From assembly GCA_014584695.1 (NCBI GenBank), contig JACTMI010000006.1, positions 140,984 through 204,983 of the forward strand: a DNA stretch of 64,000 nucleotides, read 5' to 3'. Both the position numbers and the translations under genes were made by a program. Source of the DNA: Acidobacteriota bacterium (GTDB lineage Bacteria; Acidobacteriota; Thermoanaerobaculia; Multivoradales; JAGPDF01). Below the pieces are notes generated by a model. The model was not told the origin of the DNA. It ran no database searches and worked only from the letters and a program-made list of their open reading frames with translations. Shown here piece by piece: positions 1 through 8,451 of the stretch (within the stretch, counting starts at the first letter, position 1; each line of letters begins with the position of its first letter).

Positions 1-1218
1 GCGCTGCTGGTCGACGCCTGGTACGACGTCTACCGCGGCGTGGCCTGCCTGGTGCGCATCGTCGACGGACGCCTGAGCAAAGGCGAGAAGATCCAGTTCT
101 TCTCCACCGGCCGCGTCTACACGGTCGAAGAGATCGGCACCTACCACCCGAAGCCGCGGCCGATCGACCAGCTCGGCGTCGGCGAGGTCGGTTACCTGTT
201 CGCCAACGTCAAGGACCTCTCCGAGGGCAAGATCGGCGACACGATCACCCATCCCGATCGTCCCACCGCCGACCCCTTCCCCGGCTTCCAGGAAGTCAAG
301 CCGATGGTCTTCGCCGGCCTGTTTCCGGTCGTGTCGGAGGACTACGAGGACCTGCGCGACGCGGTCGACAAGCTGCGCCTGAACGACGCCTCGTTCAGCT
401 TCGAGCCGGAGAGCTCAGTGGCGTTGGGGTTCGGCTTCCGCTGCGGTTTCCTCGGCCTGCTCCACATGGAGATCATCCAGGAGCGGCTGGAGCGCGAGTT
501 CAACCTGGCGCTCATCACCACCGCGCCCGGCGTGCGCTACCGGGTGAACCTCTCCGACCGGACGCGGATCGAGATCTCCTCGCCGGCGCAGCTGCCCGAC
601 GGCTCCAAGGTCGACTCGATCGAGGAGCCCTACATCCGCGCCACGATCGTCACCCGCGACGAGTTCGTGGGCGGCATCCTGGCGCTGTCGCAGGACCGGC
701 GCGGCATCCAGAGGAGCCTCCAGTACCTCTCCTCCGACCGCGTGCTGATCGAGTACGACTTCCCGCTCGCCGAGGTCATCCACGACTTCTACGACAAGCT
801 GAAGTCGGTCTCGCGCGGCTACGCCTCCTTCGACTACGAGCTCGCCGACTACCGCGTCGGCGAGGTGGTCAAGATGGACGTGCTGGTCAACGGCGAGGCG
901 CTCGATGCGCTGTCGATCATGGTCCACCGCGACAAGGCCTACGCCAAGGGCAAGCTCCTGGTCGACAAGCTGAAAGAGCTCATTCCGCGTCAGCTCTTCG
1001 AGGTCGTCCTCCAGGCCGCGATCGGCAGCAAGGTGATCGCCCGCTCGACCGTCAAGGCCCTGCGCAAGGACGTCATCGCCAAGTGCTACGGCGGCGACAT
1101 CAGCCGCAAGCGCAAACTGCTCGAGAAGCAGAAGGAAGGCAAGAAGCGGATGAAGTCGGTCGGCAACGTCGAGATTCCCCAGCAGGCCTTCCTGGCGGTG
1201 CTCAAGGTCGAGGACTGA
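1..1218 (+). CDS. lepA: Elongation factor 4 (LepA), C-terminal part, 5' end outside window
   Basis: Reading frame is open from the first base and gives about 405 residues, roughly the last two thirds of the ~600-residue LepA. LepA is a ribosome-associated GTPase that back-translocates or rescues stalled ribosomes. The G domain proper lies upstream of the window; what is seen is domain II ([16 protein letters not shown]), the EF-G-like domain III and V region ([16 protein letters not shown] is a LepA signature), and the LepA-specific C-terminal domain with [13 protein letters not shown] and [12 protein letters not shown], ending in the lysine-rich [16 protein letters not shown] segment. The next gene begins 44 bases downstream behind its own TAGAAT element. 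Confidence 0.97.
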   Translation, partial: ALLVDAWYDVYRGVACLVRIVDGRLSKGEKIQFFSTGRVYTVEEIGTYHPKPRPIDQLGVGEVGYLFANVKDLSEGKIGDTITHPDRPTADPFPGFQEVKPMVFAGLFPVVSEDYEDLRDAVDKLRLNDASFSFEPESSVALGFGFRCGFLGLLHMEIIQERLEREFNLALITTAPGVRYRVNLSDRTRIEISSPAQLPDGSKVDSIEEPYIRATIVTRDEFVGGILALSQDRRGIQRSLQYLSSDRVLIEYDFPLAEVIHDFYDKLKSVSRGYASFDYELADYRVGEVVKMDVLVNGEALDALSIMVHRDKAYAKGKLLVDKLKELIPRQLFEVVLQAAIGSKVIARSTVKALRKDVIAKCYGGDISRKRKLLEKQKEGKKRMKSVGNVEIPQQAFLAVLKVED

Positions 1219-1247
1219 GCGGCGTCCGGCTTCGGGCCGGCTGGCGC

Positions 1248-1253
1248 TAGAAT
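1248..1253 (+). promoter_or_regulatory. Putative -10 element TAGAAT
   Basis: TAGAAT lies 9 bases before the ATG at 1263. The same TAGAnT-type hexamer recurs at short distance before many genes in this window. No convincing -35 box is visible. Confidence 0.45.
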
Positions 1254-1262
1254 CCAGCCACG

Positions 1263-1463
1263 ATGGGGCGCACGGTTTCCGTTCGCAGGACCGCACTGAA
1301 CGACCCGCTGGCCGAGCGCCGGGATCGCGAGGACTGGGCCGCGATCCCGCCCGCCGAACGGCTGAACCTGGTCTGGGAAATGGTGCTCGAGCATCTGGCC
1401 TGGCGCGACCCCGATGCCCCTGAACCGCGACTTCAGAGATCTATTTGCCGCGTTGAACGCTGA
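1263..1463 (+). CDS. Small protein paired with a nucleotidyltransferase
   Basis: A 66-residue basic protein starting at ATG, ending in RLQRSICRVER. Small proteins with a PPxxRLxxxWxM core and a terminal RLQRS-R-VE motif are, from family knowledge, commonly encoded directly upstream of minimal nucleotidyltransferases. Here the downstream nucleotidyltransferase starts inside this gene with a 50-base overlap, which suggests translational coupling. Function unknown; a partner or antitoxin-like role is an inference from the arrangement. Small size and lack of a known domain keep confidence moderate. Confidence 0.55.
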   Translation: MGRTVSVRRTALNDPLAERRDREDWAAIPPAERLNLVWEMVLEHLAWRDPDAPEPRLQRSICRVER

Positions 1464-1863
1464 GGAGGTCCGCTTCCTCCTGGTCGGCGGCTATGCCTAC
1501 TCGTTCCACGTCGAGCCGCGCTTCACCAAGGACCTGGACATCTGGGTCGAGGCCTCGCCCGCCTCGGCGGCGCGCACCCTACGTGCTCTGCTCCGGTTCG
1601 GAGCCCCCGCCGAGCTGATCGACGAGCAGGATTTCGCGGCGCCCCGGGTCACCGTGCAGCTCGGCGTCCCGCCCAACCGGATCGACATCCTGACGGCCCT
1701 CTCGGGCCTCTCCTTCGAGGAGGCCTGGACGAATCGCGTGGAGACGCCTTTCGGCGACCAGCGGATCTGGGTCATCGGCCGCGACGACTTGGCGACGAAC
1801 AAGCGGGCGAGCGGCCGCGACCAGGACCTCGTCGACCTCAAGAAGCTCCTGGGACCAAGCTGA
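1414..1863 (+). CDS. Minimal nucleotidyltransferase (DUF6036/AbiEii-like)
   Basis: 149 residues. The N-terminal part carries the nucleotidyltransferase signature: the glycine pair in FLLVGGYAYSFH followed by the acidic pair in TKDLDIWVE, with a third acidic residue in NRIDILTAL. The C-terminal part (WVIGRDDLATNKRASGRDQDLVDLKKL) matches the conserved segment of DUF6036-type proteins. These enzymes are predicted to transfer a nucleotide to a protein or RNA; some relatives (AbiEii/MenT) are toxins of toxin-antitoxin modules. Overlap with the upstream 66-residue gene supports a two-gene unit. Substrate cannot be predicted. Confidence 0.75.
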   Translation: MPLNRDFRDLFAALNAEEVRFLLVGGYAYSFHVEPRFTKDLDIWVEASPASAARTLRALLRFGAPAELIDEQDFAAPRVTVQLGVPPNRIDILTALSGLSFEEAWTNRVETPFGDQRIWVIGRDDLATNKRASGRDQDLVDLKKLLGPS

Positions 1864-2007
1864 GCGTTCCACGACCGCGCCGGCCCGGCACCGCGGGTCC
1901 TCGACACCGACAGCTTCGGCATCGCGGCCTACCTGACCGTCGATTCGACCGTCGCCGGCGGCGCCTCCCCTCCCTCTTGGGGACCGCCCGGGCCCCCGTC
2001 AACGCCC

Positions 2008-2835
2008 TCAAGCTCGTCGGCGCGGGCGCGGCAGCGGCGCACCGCCCGCGGCGGCGCCACCGACGGCCACGGGGTGGGCGACGATGGCCAAGGCGAGATC
2101 GTGGACGACCGGGCCCCAGTGGCCGCGCTGGGCGGCAAGGGCGACGCGCTCGACCTCGAGGTAGCGGCCGCGGCGCGCGCAGGTGCCGCCGCGCGCGAGC
2201 GCCAGCCCGCGCGCCACCAGCTCCTCGCCGAGGTCGCGCCCGTCCGCCAGGCGGACGTAGAGAATCCGGTGCCCATCGCGGTCCACCAGCGCCGGCACCT
2301 CGTCGGCGACGCAGACGTCGGCGCCGGGCGGGGCGAGTCGCTCGACCGCCTCGAAGCTGTCGACGCCGAGCGCCGAGAGCTCGGCCGAGCGGTGGTCGGG
2401 TTCCGGCGCGTCGAGGCAGGCGAGGTGCACCACCTCACTCCCCGAGCTGCCGCGCACCTCGAGCGTCTCGGCATTGACCACCGCCGTCACCTTCGCCTTC
2501 GTGCAGGGAGCCTCGCCGAGCGGCGCGCCGCCGTCGGTCGCCGGTCGCATTTCGGCCCCCGCCGGGGGGCGCTCGGCGCCGATCGCGCGGCGATCCCCCA
2601 CCTGCCAAGAGAGAAAGGCGCTCGCGGCGAGATCGACCTCTTCCGTCCGCACCGCCTGGAGCGCGCCGCCGGGGGCGTGGAAGCGGACCTGCCGCCCGTC
2701 GACCTGCCAGGCGCCGCGCGTCTCCTGCACGCCGCCGCCGCGGAAGACCAGCCAGTCCGCGACGGCAACCGGCGCCGAGGCCAGTGCGCCGAGGAGGCAG
2801 AACAGGGCGCGCCCGGTCCGCTGCGCGTGCGCCAT
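2008..2835 (-). CDS. Secreted protein with SNase-like (thermonuclease-fold) domain
   Basis: 275 residues. Residues 1-27 look like a signal peptide (hydrophobic stretch ending APVAVA), placing it in the envelope. Residues 35-85 resemble a small domain common in secreted acidobacterial-type proteins (VFRGGGVQETRGAWQVDGRQV). Residues ~110-250 resemble staphylococcal-nuclease-like domains: VTAVVNAETLEV, LACLDAPEPDHRS, VDRDGHRILYVRLADGRDL and ELVARGLALARGG follow the usual order. The first catalytic arginine of true nucleases (usually RLxGIDxPE) is not seen, so nuclease activity is doubtful. A TAGAGT element lies at 2863-2868 in the minus orientation. Confidence 0.6.
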   Translation of the reverse strand: MAHAQRTGRALFCLLGALASAPVAVADWLVFRGGGVQETRGAWQVDGRQVRFHAPGGALQAVRTEEVDLAASAFLSWQVGDRRAIGAERPPAGAEMRPATDGGAPLGEAPCTKAKVTAVVNAETLEVRGSSGSEVVHLACLDAPEPDHRSAELSALGVDSFEAVERLAPPGADVCVADEVPALVDRDGHRILYVRLADGRDLGEELVARGLALARGGTCARRGRYLEVERVALAAQRGHWGPVVHDLALAIVAHPVAVGGAAAGGAPLPRPRRRA

Positions 2836-2862
2836 AGCGACCTCCGATCCGAAGTGCGCCCG

Positions 2863-2868
2863 ACTCTA
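2863..2868 (-). promoter_or_regulatory. Putative -10 element TAGAGT
   Basis: Reverse complement reads TAGAGT, 27 bases before the ATG of the SNase-like gene; same hexamer class as other genes in the window. Confidence 0.4.
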
Positions 2869-2938
2869 ACCGAGAAGGGAGCGGAGGCGGGCCGGACCGG
2901 CCCGCGCTCGCTCCGTCCCCGCGGCCGCGCAGCTTCCC

Positions 2939-2944
2939 TAGAAT
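2939..2944 (+). promoter_or_regulatory. Putative -10 element TAGAAT
   Basis: TAGAAT 47 bases before the permease ATG; same hexamer class as before neighbouring genes. Confidence 0.4.
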
Positions 2945-2991
2945 CACCGGATGCCTCTCCGCCCCCGCGCGACGCGCGACCGTCGCCGCCG

Positions 2992-3861
2992 ATGAGCCCG
3001 CGCACGCTCGCCTGGACGGCGCTGGCACTGCTCGCCTTCGCCGCCAACTCCTGGCTCTGCCGCGCCGCGCTGCGGTCGGGGGCGATCGACGCCGCGAGCT
3101 TCACCGCCGTGCGCCTGGCGAGCGGGGCGCTCATGCTCGGCGTTCTGGCGGCGCTCTCGCGACCCGCGGGCGGGGCGCGGCGGCTGGCCGGCAGCGCCGG
3201 CTCCGCGGCGGCGCTCTTCGTCTACGCCCTCGGCTTTTCGCTCGCCTATCTGGCGCTCGACGCCGGCCTCGGGACGCTGCTGCTGTTCGGCGCCGTGCAG
3301 CTCACCATGCTCGCCGGCGGCCTGGCCGACGGGCACCGGGTGGGCGGCGCCGAGGCCGCCGGCATCCTCCTCGCCGCCGCCGGCCTGGTCGTGCTCGCAG
3401 CGCCGGGGCGCGGTGGCGCCGATCCGCTCGCCGCGCTCGGCATGGTGGCCGCGGGGGCGGCGTGGGGGATCTACAGCCTGCGCGGCCGGGGCGCCCGGCG
3501 GCCGATCGCCGTCAACGCCGGCAACTTCTTCCTCGCCACCCCGGCGGCGCTCGTCGCGCTCGCGCTCGCCGCGTGGGCCGGCGCCGCGGCGGCGCGCGCC
3601 GACGGCCTGCTGCTCGCGGCGCTCTCCGGCGCGGTCACCTCGGGTCTCGGCTACGCGGTCTGGTACCGGGCGCTGCCGGGGCTCGCTGCGAGCCAGGCCG
3701 GCCTGGTGCAGCTCGCCGTGCCGGTGCTCGCCGCCGCCGGCGGCGTCGTGCTGCTCGGCGAGCGGATCCACCCTCGCCTGGTGGTCGCGGCGCTGCTCGT
3801 GCTGGGCGGCATCGCCCTCGCCCTGCGCGCGCCCGCGGTACGTCCGAAGGCCGAGGGCTGA
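2992..3861 (+). CDS. EamA/DMT-superfamily permease
   Basis: 289 residues, about ten hydrophobic helices rich in Ala, Leu and Gly, arranged as two repeated EamA halves. Typical landmarks are the first helix ending AANSWLCRAALRSG, the half-boundary ALGMVAAGAAWGIYSLRGRG and the second-half ending LLGERIHPRLVVAALLVLGGIAL. Members of this drug/metabolite transporter family export amino acids, nucleotides or metabolites across the inner membrane; the substrate cannot be told. The start chosen is the ATG that begins the first hydrophobic helix; a TAGAAT element at 2939-2944 lies upstream. Upstream reading frame continues open but is only a GC-driven extension. Confidence 0.8.
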   Translation: MSPRTLAWTALALLAFAANSWLCRAALRSGAIDAASFTAVRLASGALMLGVLAALSRPAGGARRLAGSAGSAAALFVYALGFSLAYLALDAGLGTLLLFGAVQLTMLAGGLADGHRVGGAEAAGILLAAAGLVVLAAPGRGGADPLAALGMVAAGAAWGIYSLRGRGARRPIAVNAGNFFLATPAALVALALAAWAGAAAARADGLLLAALSGAVTSGLGYAVWYRALPGLAASQAGLVQLAVPVLAAAGGVVLLGERIHPRLVVAALLVLGGIALALRAPAVRPKAEG

Positions 3862-3949
3862 GTCGCCTCGCGGCTGCGCGCCGACACCGCCCGTGGTAGC
3901 TTGCCGGCCCGTTCGACCGCGGGCGACCGCGCCCGCACGGAGATTCCGG

Positions 3950-5584
3950 ATGCTCTCGACCACCCGTCGCCTCGGCACCGCCGCCGCGCTCTTCGCCTTG
4001 GCTCCATCGCTCTGGGCGCAGCCCGACTTCGGCGTCGACCTCGAGGCGGTTCGCGCCCACGCCGATTTCCTGGCCGACGACCGGCTGGCCGGGCGCAACA
4101 CGGGCGAGGCGGGCTACGACGTGGCGGCGCTCTACGCCGCGACCCGCTTCCGCCAGTTCGGGCTCGAGCCCGGCCATGGCGACGCCTACGAGCAGCCGGT
4201 GCCGCTGCTTTCCGGACGGCTCGAAAGCGCCGCGCTCGCGGTGCACCGCCCGGCCGGCAGCGAGCCGCTGGTCGAGCGCGAGGATTTCCTGGCGGCGGCG
4301 AGCGTGGTCGAGGACCGCGTGGCGCGGCGGGCGCCGGTGGTCTTCGCCGGCTGGGGGATCGCCGCGCCGGAGCTCGGCCTCGACGACTACGCGCGCGTCG
4401 ACGTCGCGGGCAAGATCGCGCTGGTCTTGACCGGCGCTCCGGAGCGCTTCCCGAGCGCCCTGCGCGCCCACCACTCGGCCCGTTCGACCAAGGAGGCGCT
4501 CGCCGCCGCGCACGGCGCGGTCGGCATCCTCTACCTGCGCACCCGCGTCGACGAGCGCCGCACGCCCTGGCCGGTCGCCGTCCGCTACGCGCGCGAGCCG
4601 GCGATGCGCTGGCGCCACCCCGACGGCCGCCTGGAGGGGGACCACCCGCCGCTCGCGGTCGGCGCGCTGCTGAGCGCGGCCGGCGCGGCGAAGCTGCTCG
4701 CCGGCACCGGCCTCGAGCTCGAGGCGCTGCTCGACCGCGCCGAGACGGGCGAGGTCGCGCCGCGCGAGCTCGGCTTCGAGGTCTCGATCGAGCTCGAGTC
4801 GCGGCGCGGCGAGATCGTGAGCCCGAACGTCGTGGCGCGGCTGCCCGGCGCCGATCCGCAGCTCGCCCACGAGCACGTCGTGGTGACCGCGCATCTCGAT
4901 CACCTCGGCGTCGCGCCGGCCTCGACCGCGGCGGACCCGATCCACAACGGCTACTTCGACAACGCGCTCGGCTGCGCGATCGTGCTCGAGCTGGCGCGCG
5001 CGCTCGCCGCGGGACCGCAGCGGCCGCGCCGCTCGATCCTCTTCGTGCTGGTGACCGCCGAGGAGCGGGGCTTGCTGGGCTCGGACTACTTCGCCCACTA
5101 TCCCGGCGTGCCGGGGGCGACGCTGGTTGCCAACGTCAACCTCGACATGCCGCTGCTGCTGGCGCCGCTCGGCGACCTGGTGGCGTTCGGCGCCGAGCAC
5201 TCGACCCTGGGCACCGACGCGGCGGCCGCCGCCCGGGCTCACGGCCTCGAGCTCTCGCCCGACCCCGCCCCCGAGCAGGTCGTCTTCGTGCGCAGCGACC
5301 AGTACTCCTTCGTGCGCCGGGGCGTGCCCGCGCTCTTCCTCGTCCCCGGCATGGCGACCGGCGGCGGCGGCGACGCCCAGGCCCGCGCGATGGCCGACTT
5401 CCTCTCCAACCACTACCACCGGCCGAGCGACCAAGCGACGCTCGGCGTCGATTGGGAGTCGGTGCGCCGCTACACCGCGGTCCACCTGACGCTGCTGCGC
5501 CGGATCGCCGACGCCCCGGCGGCGCCGCGCTGGCATCCGGGCGACTTCTTCGGCGTCACTTTCGGCGCCGAGCGCGCGCCCTGA
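3950..5584 (+). CDS. Secreted M28-family zinc aminopeptidase
   Basis: 544 residues. Residues 1-22 form a signal peptide (cleavage likely after LWA), so the enzyme acts in the periplasm or outside. Residues ~105-185 look like the protease-associated (PA) insert common in M28 peptidases. The C-terminal catalytic domain carries the zinc-ligand motifs in order: AHLDHLG (His, Asp), FDNALG (bridging Asp), AEERGLLGS (catalytic and ligand Glu), NLDMP (Asp) and a final His near YHRPSDQ. M28 enzymes remove N-terminal amino acids from peptides, using two zinc ions. Start chosen at the ATG beginning the signal peptide; a TAGCTT element lies at 3897-3902. Confidence 0.9.
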   Translation: MLSTTRRLGTAAALFALAPSLWAQPDFGVDLEAVRAHADFLADDRLAGRNTGEAGYDVAALYAATRFRQFGLEPGHGDAYEQPVPLLSGRLESAALAVHRPAGSEPLVEREDFLAAASVVEDRVARRAPVVFAGWGIAAPELGLDDYARVDVAGKIALVLTGAPERFPSALRAHHSARSTKEALAAAHGAVGILYLRTRVDERRTPWPVAVRYAREPAMRWRHPDGRLEGDHPPLAVGALLSAAGAAKLLAGTGLELEALLDRAETGEVAPRELGFEVSIELESRRGEIVSPNVVARLPGADPQLAHEHVVVTAHLDHLGVAPASTAADPIHNGYFDNALGCAIVLELARALAAGPQRPRRSILFVLVTAEERGLLGSDYFAHYPGVPGATLVANVNLDMPLLLAPLGDLVAFGAEHSTLGTDAAAAARAHGLELSPDPAPEQVVFVRSDQYSFVRRGVPALFLVPGMATGGGGDAQARAMADFLSNHYHRPSDQATLGVDWESVRRYTAVHLTLLRRIADAPAAPRWHPGDFFGVTFGAERAP

Positions 5585-5672
5585 CGGGCCCGGCCGACTC
5601 CCCGGCGGGGCGGGGGCGAGGGCAGTCCGCATCGCGTACCATCGGGCCGCTGGCCGACCGGAGGAGCCCGCG

Positions 5673-6059
5673 ATGAGCGAAACCCTGATCCACGCGCCCG
5701 CCGTCAAGCGGGTCGAGAGCGTCCCGGCCAAGAACGTCACGGCCGGCGCCGCCACCGAAGTCCAGGTGCTGCTCGGCCCCGCCGACGGCGCGCCGAACTT
5801 CCTGCTGCGCCGCTTCGTCATGGGCGACGGGGGCGGCATGCCGCTGCACACCAACCAGGTCGAGCACGAACAGTTCGTGCTCGGCGGCCGCGCGCTCGTG
5901 CGCGTCGGCGACCTCGTGCACGACGTCCACCCCGGCCACGCGCTCTACATCCCGGCCGGCGTGCCGCACAGCTACCAAGTCGTCGAAGCGCCGTTCGAGT
6001 TCCTCTGCGTGGTGCCGAACGCCCCCGACCAGATCCAGTTCGTCGCCGAGAGCTGCTGA
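5673..6059 (+). CDS. Single-domain cupin protein
   Basis: 128 residues with the two cupin motifs: motif 1 around MPLHTNQVEHEQFVLGGRALV (His, Glu ligands, then the conserved Gly) and motif 2 around GHALYIPAGVPHSYQV (Pro-Ala-Gly-x-Pro-His). A small metal-binding beta-barrel; members act as dioxygenases, isomerases or ligand sensors, and the function here cannot be assigned. A GGAGGA ribosome binding site lies just upstream of the ATG. It stands alone between the M28 peptidase and the convergent SUI1-like gene. Confidence 0.85.
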   Translation: MSETLIHAPAVKRVESVPAKNVTAGAATEVQVLLGPADGAPNFLLRRFVMGDGGGMPLHTNQVEHEQFVLGGRALVRVGDLVHDVHPGHALYIPAGVPHSYQVVEAPFEFLCVVPNAPDQIQFVAESC

Positions 6060-6096
6060 GGCGCGGCCGGCGCCGGCGGGGCGCGCGCTGGGCGCG

Positions 6097-6450
6097 TCAG
6101 CCCTTGACGGTCCAACCCTTGGCGGCGAGCAGCGGGCGCAGGGTGGCGCGGTGGTCGCCCTGGAGCTCGACGCCGCTCGCGTGCGCGGTGCCGCCGGTGC
6201 CGCAGGCGCGCTTGAGCTCGGTCGCGAGCGCGGAGAGAAAAGGACCGTTCTGCGGCAGCCCGTCGACCACGGTCACGGTCTTGCCGCCGCGGCCGGCGCG
6301 CTCGAGGCGCAAGCGGGCGACGATGCGCTCCGGCAGGGGCGCCTCGAGCCGTGCCGCGCAGCGGCAGCCCCGCTCGGGCCAGCCGCACCTGGCGCAGACG
6401 CGGCCCGTCGCGGTCGAGTAGACGATCGCCCCGTCGCGCCGGCTCCGCAT
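6097..6450 (-). CDS. yciH: SUI1/YciH-family translation factor
   Basis: 117 residues. An N-terminal cysteine cluster (VCARCGWPERGCRC), typical of bacterial YciH proteins, is followed by the SUI1/eIF1 domain: VARLRLERAGRGGKTVTVVDGLP, then LSALATELKRACGTGG and a final GDHRATLRPLLAAKGW. YciH is thought to influence start-codon fidelity on the 30S subunit, as eIF1 does in eukaryotes. The ATG is preceded on its strand by a TAGGCT element (6457-6462). It is transcribed toward the cupin gene. Confidence 0.85.
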   Translation of the reverse strand: MRSRRDGAIVYSTATGRVCARCGWPERGCRCAARLEAPLPERIVARLRLERAGRGGKTVTVVDGLPQNGPFLSALATELKRACGTGGTAHASGVELQGDHRATLRPLLAAKGWTVKG

Positions 6451-6515
6451 CGCCGAAGCCTAGCGCGCCGGCGGTCGGGCGGGCCGCTGCCCCGCGCGCG
6501 CCGGCGGTCAGGCGC

Positions 6516-6920
6516 TCAGTCGCGCCGGATGATGGCGCCGAGCACGACGCCGCCGATGACGCTGCCGATCAGGCCGATGCCGCCCCAGCACCAGGCGAGG
6601 AAGTAGGGGAAATCGGCGATGACGAGCGGGTTGTAGAAGTTCATGAAGAACGTCGCGAGACCGAAGTAGAAGCCGAAGATCGCTCCGCCCTTCACGCCCG
6701 CGGCCCAGGCACCCCGGGTCTTCCCGAACAGCATCGCGACGAAGATGCCGATCAGGATCGACGCCGCGAAGAAGTAGGCCGGGTTCGCCGCCGTCTGGCT
6801 GAATACCGTGTCGTAGCGCTTGTACGTGTTCGCCATGATCTGACCGTGCATCACGAAGTCGGCCAGGTTGACGACGATGCCGGCGGCCACGCCGCCCAGC
6901 AGGACGCGGGTCCAGTTCAT
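6516..6920 (-). CDS. Small four-helix membrane protein, unknown function
   Basis: 134 residues with four predicted membrane helices: near 5-22 (VLLGGVAAGIVVNLADFVM), 48-66 (YFFAASILIGIFVAMLF), 76-95 (GVKGGAIFGFYFGLATFFM) and 108-130 (CWGGIGLIGSVIGGVVLGAII). The first helix contains an Asn-Asp pair (VNLADF) and a following His, which may form a polar site in the membrane. No known enzyme motif. Proteins of this layout are common as uncharacterised membrane proteins in GC-rich environmental genomes. It stands alone with a leader containing a TACACT-type hexamer on its strand. Confidence 0.7.
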   Translation of the reverse strand: MNWTRVLLGGVAAGIVVNLADFVMHGQIMANTYKRYDTVFSQTAANPAYFFAASILIGIFVAMLFGKTRGAWAAGVKGGAIFGFYFGLATFFMNFYNPLVIADFPYFLAWCWGGIGLIGSVIGGVVLGAIIRRD

Positions 6921-7022
6921 ACCCCCTCCTCGCGCGCCTCGCGCGCTGTTCGGAAATTCTGCGCGGAGTGTAGACCCACCCGGCCGCGCCGTCTCGCCGC
7001 GCCGCGGCAGCGGCGGACCGGC

Positions 7023-7571
7023 TCAGTCGCCGGAGAGCCAGGCGCGCAGGGCCGGCTGCGCCGCCAGCTGGCGCGCCTCTTCTCGGCACCAGGGGGAGTA
7101 CGGGCTCTGCGGGCGCTCGAGCTCGGCGAGGAACTCCTCCCAGGGCACCCAGCGCAGCGCGGCGACTTCCGCCGGGTCGGGCGCGAGCGGCGCCGGGCCG
7201 CAGCGGCCGACCAGCACCGGGCAGAGCTCGTTCTCGACCACGCCGCCCTGCTCGGCCCGATAGCGGAAGCCGGGCAGCGCGACCCAGAGCTCCTCGGGCT
7301 CGACGCCGAGCTCCTGGCGGAGGCGGCGGCGGGCGGCCGCGAGGGTCGTCTCCTCGGGCCCGGGGTGGCCGCAGCAGCTGTTCGACCAGGCGAGCGGCCA
7401 GGTCGGCTTGGCGGCGCTGCGCCGCTGGAGCAGCAGCCGCCCGGCGCGGTCGAACAGAAAGACCGAGAAGGCGCGGTGGAGCGGGGTCGCGCCATGGTGG
7501 ACCTCGGCCTTGAGCGCCCGCCCCAGCTCGCGATCCTCGTCGTCGACCAGCACCACCCACTCGTCGCGCAT
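7023..7571 (-). CDS. idi: Isopentenyl-diphosphate delta-isomerase, type I
   Basis: 182 residues, the usual size of bacterial Idi. It interconverts IPP and DMAPP, the C5 units for quinone tails and other isoprenoids. Visible landmarks are TPLHRAFSVFLFD, the active-site Cys in WSNSCCGHP, the Nudix-like helix with RRLRQELGVEPEEL, the catalytic Glu in VENELCPV, and the C-terminal SPWCREEA. His and Glu residues expected for Mg/Mn binding are present. A TAGAGT element sits 8 bases upstream of the ATG (7580-7585, minus). Lone gene. Confidence 0.93.
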   Translation of the reverse strand: MRDEWVVLVDDEDRELGRALKAEVHHGATPLHRAFSVFLFDRAGRLLLQRRSAAKPTWPLAWSNSCCGHPGPEETTLAAARRRLRQELGVEPEELWVALPGFRYRAEQGGVVENELCPVLVGRCGPAPLAPDPAEVAALRWVPWEEFLAELERPQSPYSPWCREEARQLAAQPALRAWLSGD

Positions 7572-7579
7572 CCCACCCG

Positions 7580-7585
7580 ACTCTA
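7580..7585 (-). promoter_or_regulatory. Putative -10 element TAGAGT for idi
   Basis: Reverse complement TAGAGT ends 8 bases before the idi ATG. Such proximity implies a leaderless or very short-leader transcript if this is a real -10 box. Confidence 0.45.
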
Positions 7586-7664
7586 CGCGAGCTGGCCGCC
7601 TCGCCGGGGAGCTCCTGCCTTGGGACAGGCTGCGACGGGTACCCTCCGCTCGACGCCTGCGAGC

Positions 7665-8381
7665 TCAGTTCTCCCCGCCGGCGCGCTTGGGCATCTCCGC
7701 GAGGTACCACCGGCCGTCGAGGCGAACGAAGGAGACCGGCTGGCCCTCGAGCGTGCCGGTGGCGCGATCGCCCTGGATCGCGAGCCCCTGGAGCGCGCCA
7801 GCCGGGATCGGCGGCTGTCGCTCGCCCTCGCCGGTGGCGTCGCCGAAGCCCTTGATCAGCTCGCCGAAGTCCCCCACCACGGCCACGGCGTCGACGTTCG
7901 CGAACACCGTTTCGGGTTCCCCCTCGGGCAAGTCGTCGGCGAGCTTCGGCAGGCCGTGGCGGGCCGCCAGCTGGTCGTAGCGGCCGCTCCATTCGGCGAC
8001 CGCGGCGTCCATCTTGGCGCGCGCGGCGCGCGCCTCCGCCTCGGCCTTCCCGGCGTCGGCGCCCAGCGCCTCGGCCATCCCCTCGCCCATGCCGGTGGCC
8101 ATCTCGCCCATCGCCCCGGCCATGCCGATCATCATGGTGGCGCCGAGCCAGATTCCGATCGCCAGCTCCCGCCGTGGTTCCGGCGCCAGGCAGGCCGCCA
8201 GCTCGCGGAAGTCGGCGCTCTCGCTCGCCTTGCGCATCCGCTCGATCAGCTGCTCCGGACTGTCGCCGCCGAGCGGCGCGGTGCCGGCACCGAGCGCCGG
8301 CGCCAACAGCAGGCTGGCGGCGAGGAGTGTCGCGGTCGCGCGCGTGCGCGGGCTTCGGACCTGCGTCGACTGTGGGGACAT
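7665..8381 (-). CDS. Secreted protein of unknown function
   Basis: 238 residues starting at an ATG preceded by a GGAGGCG ribosome binding site. Residues 1-33 form a signal peptide ([18 protein letters not shown]). The mature part begins with a helical segment resembling scavenged 'SPEQLIERMRKASESADFRELAACLAP' layout, followed by a Gly/Met-rich hydrophobic stretch (WLGATMMIGMAGAMGEMATG), a charged helix, and a C-terminal beta-rich part with DRATGTLEGQPVSFVRLDGRWYLAEMP, like the end of NTF2-like or DUF4878-type lipoprotein domains. No catalytic motif. Role unknown; probably envelope. Confidence 0.7.
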   Translation of the reverse strand: MSPQSTQVRSPRTRATATLLAASLLLAPALGAGTAPLGGDSPEQLIERMRKASESADFRELAACLAPEPRRELAIGIWLGATMMIGMAGAMGEMATGMGEGMAEALGADAGKAEAEARAARAKMDAAVAEWSGRYDQLAARHGLPKLADDLPEGEPETVFANVDAVAVVGDFGELIKGFGDATGEGERQPPIPAGALQGLAIQGDRATGTLEGQPVSFVRLDGRWYLAEMPKRAGGEN

Positions 8382-8451
8382 CTCGCCTCCTTGCTGGCGT
8401 GACCGCGGCTCGGCACGGCCGCCGGAGTCGCGCCGGGACACGCGTCCGGGC

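Noticed and set aside
2074..2991. Extension of the EamA permease frame upstream of 2992
   Set aside because: Lies opposite the SNase-like gene, shows no homology and lacks a ribosome site.
3635..5854. Long open frame on the minus strand over the M28 peptidase gene
   Set aside because: Shadow of a GC-rich coding strand: low-complexity Arg/Ala/Val-rich translation without family motifs; the plus-strand gene has full catalytic motifs.
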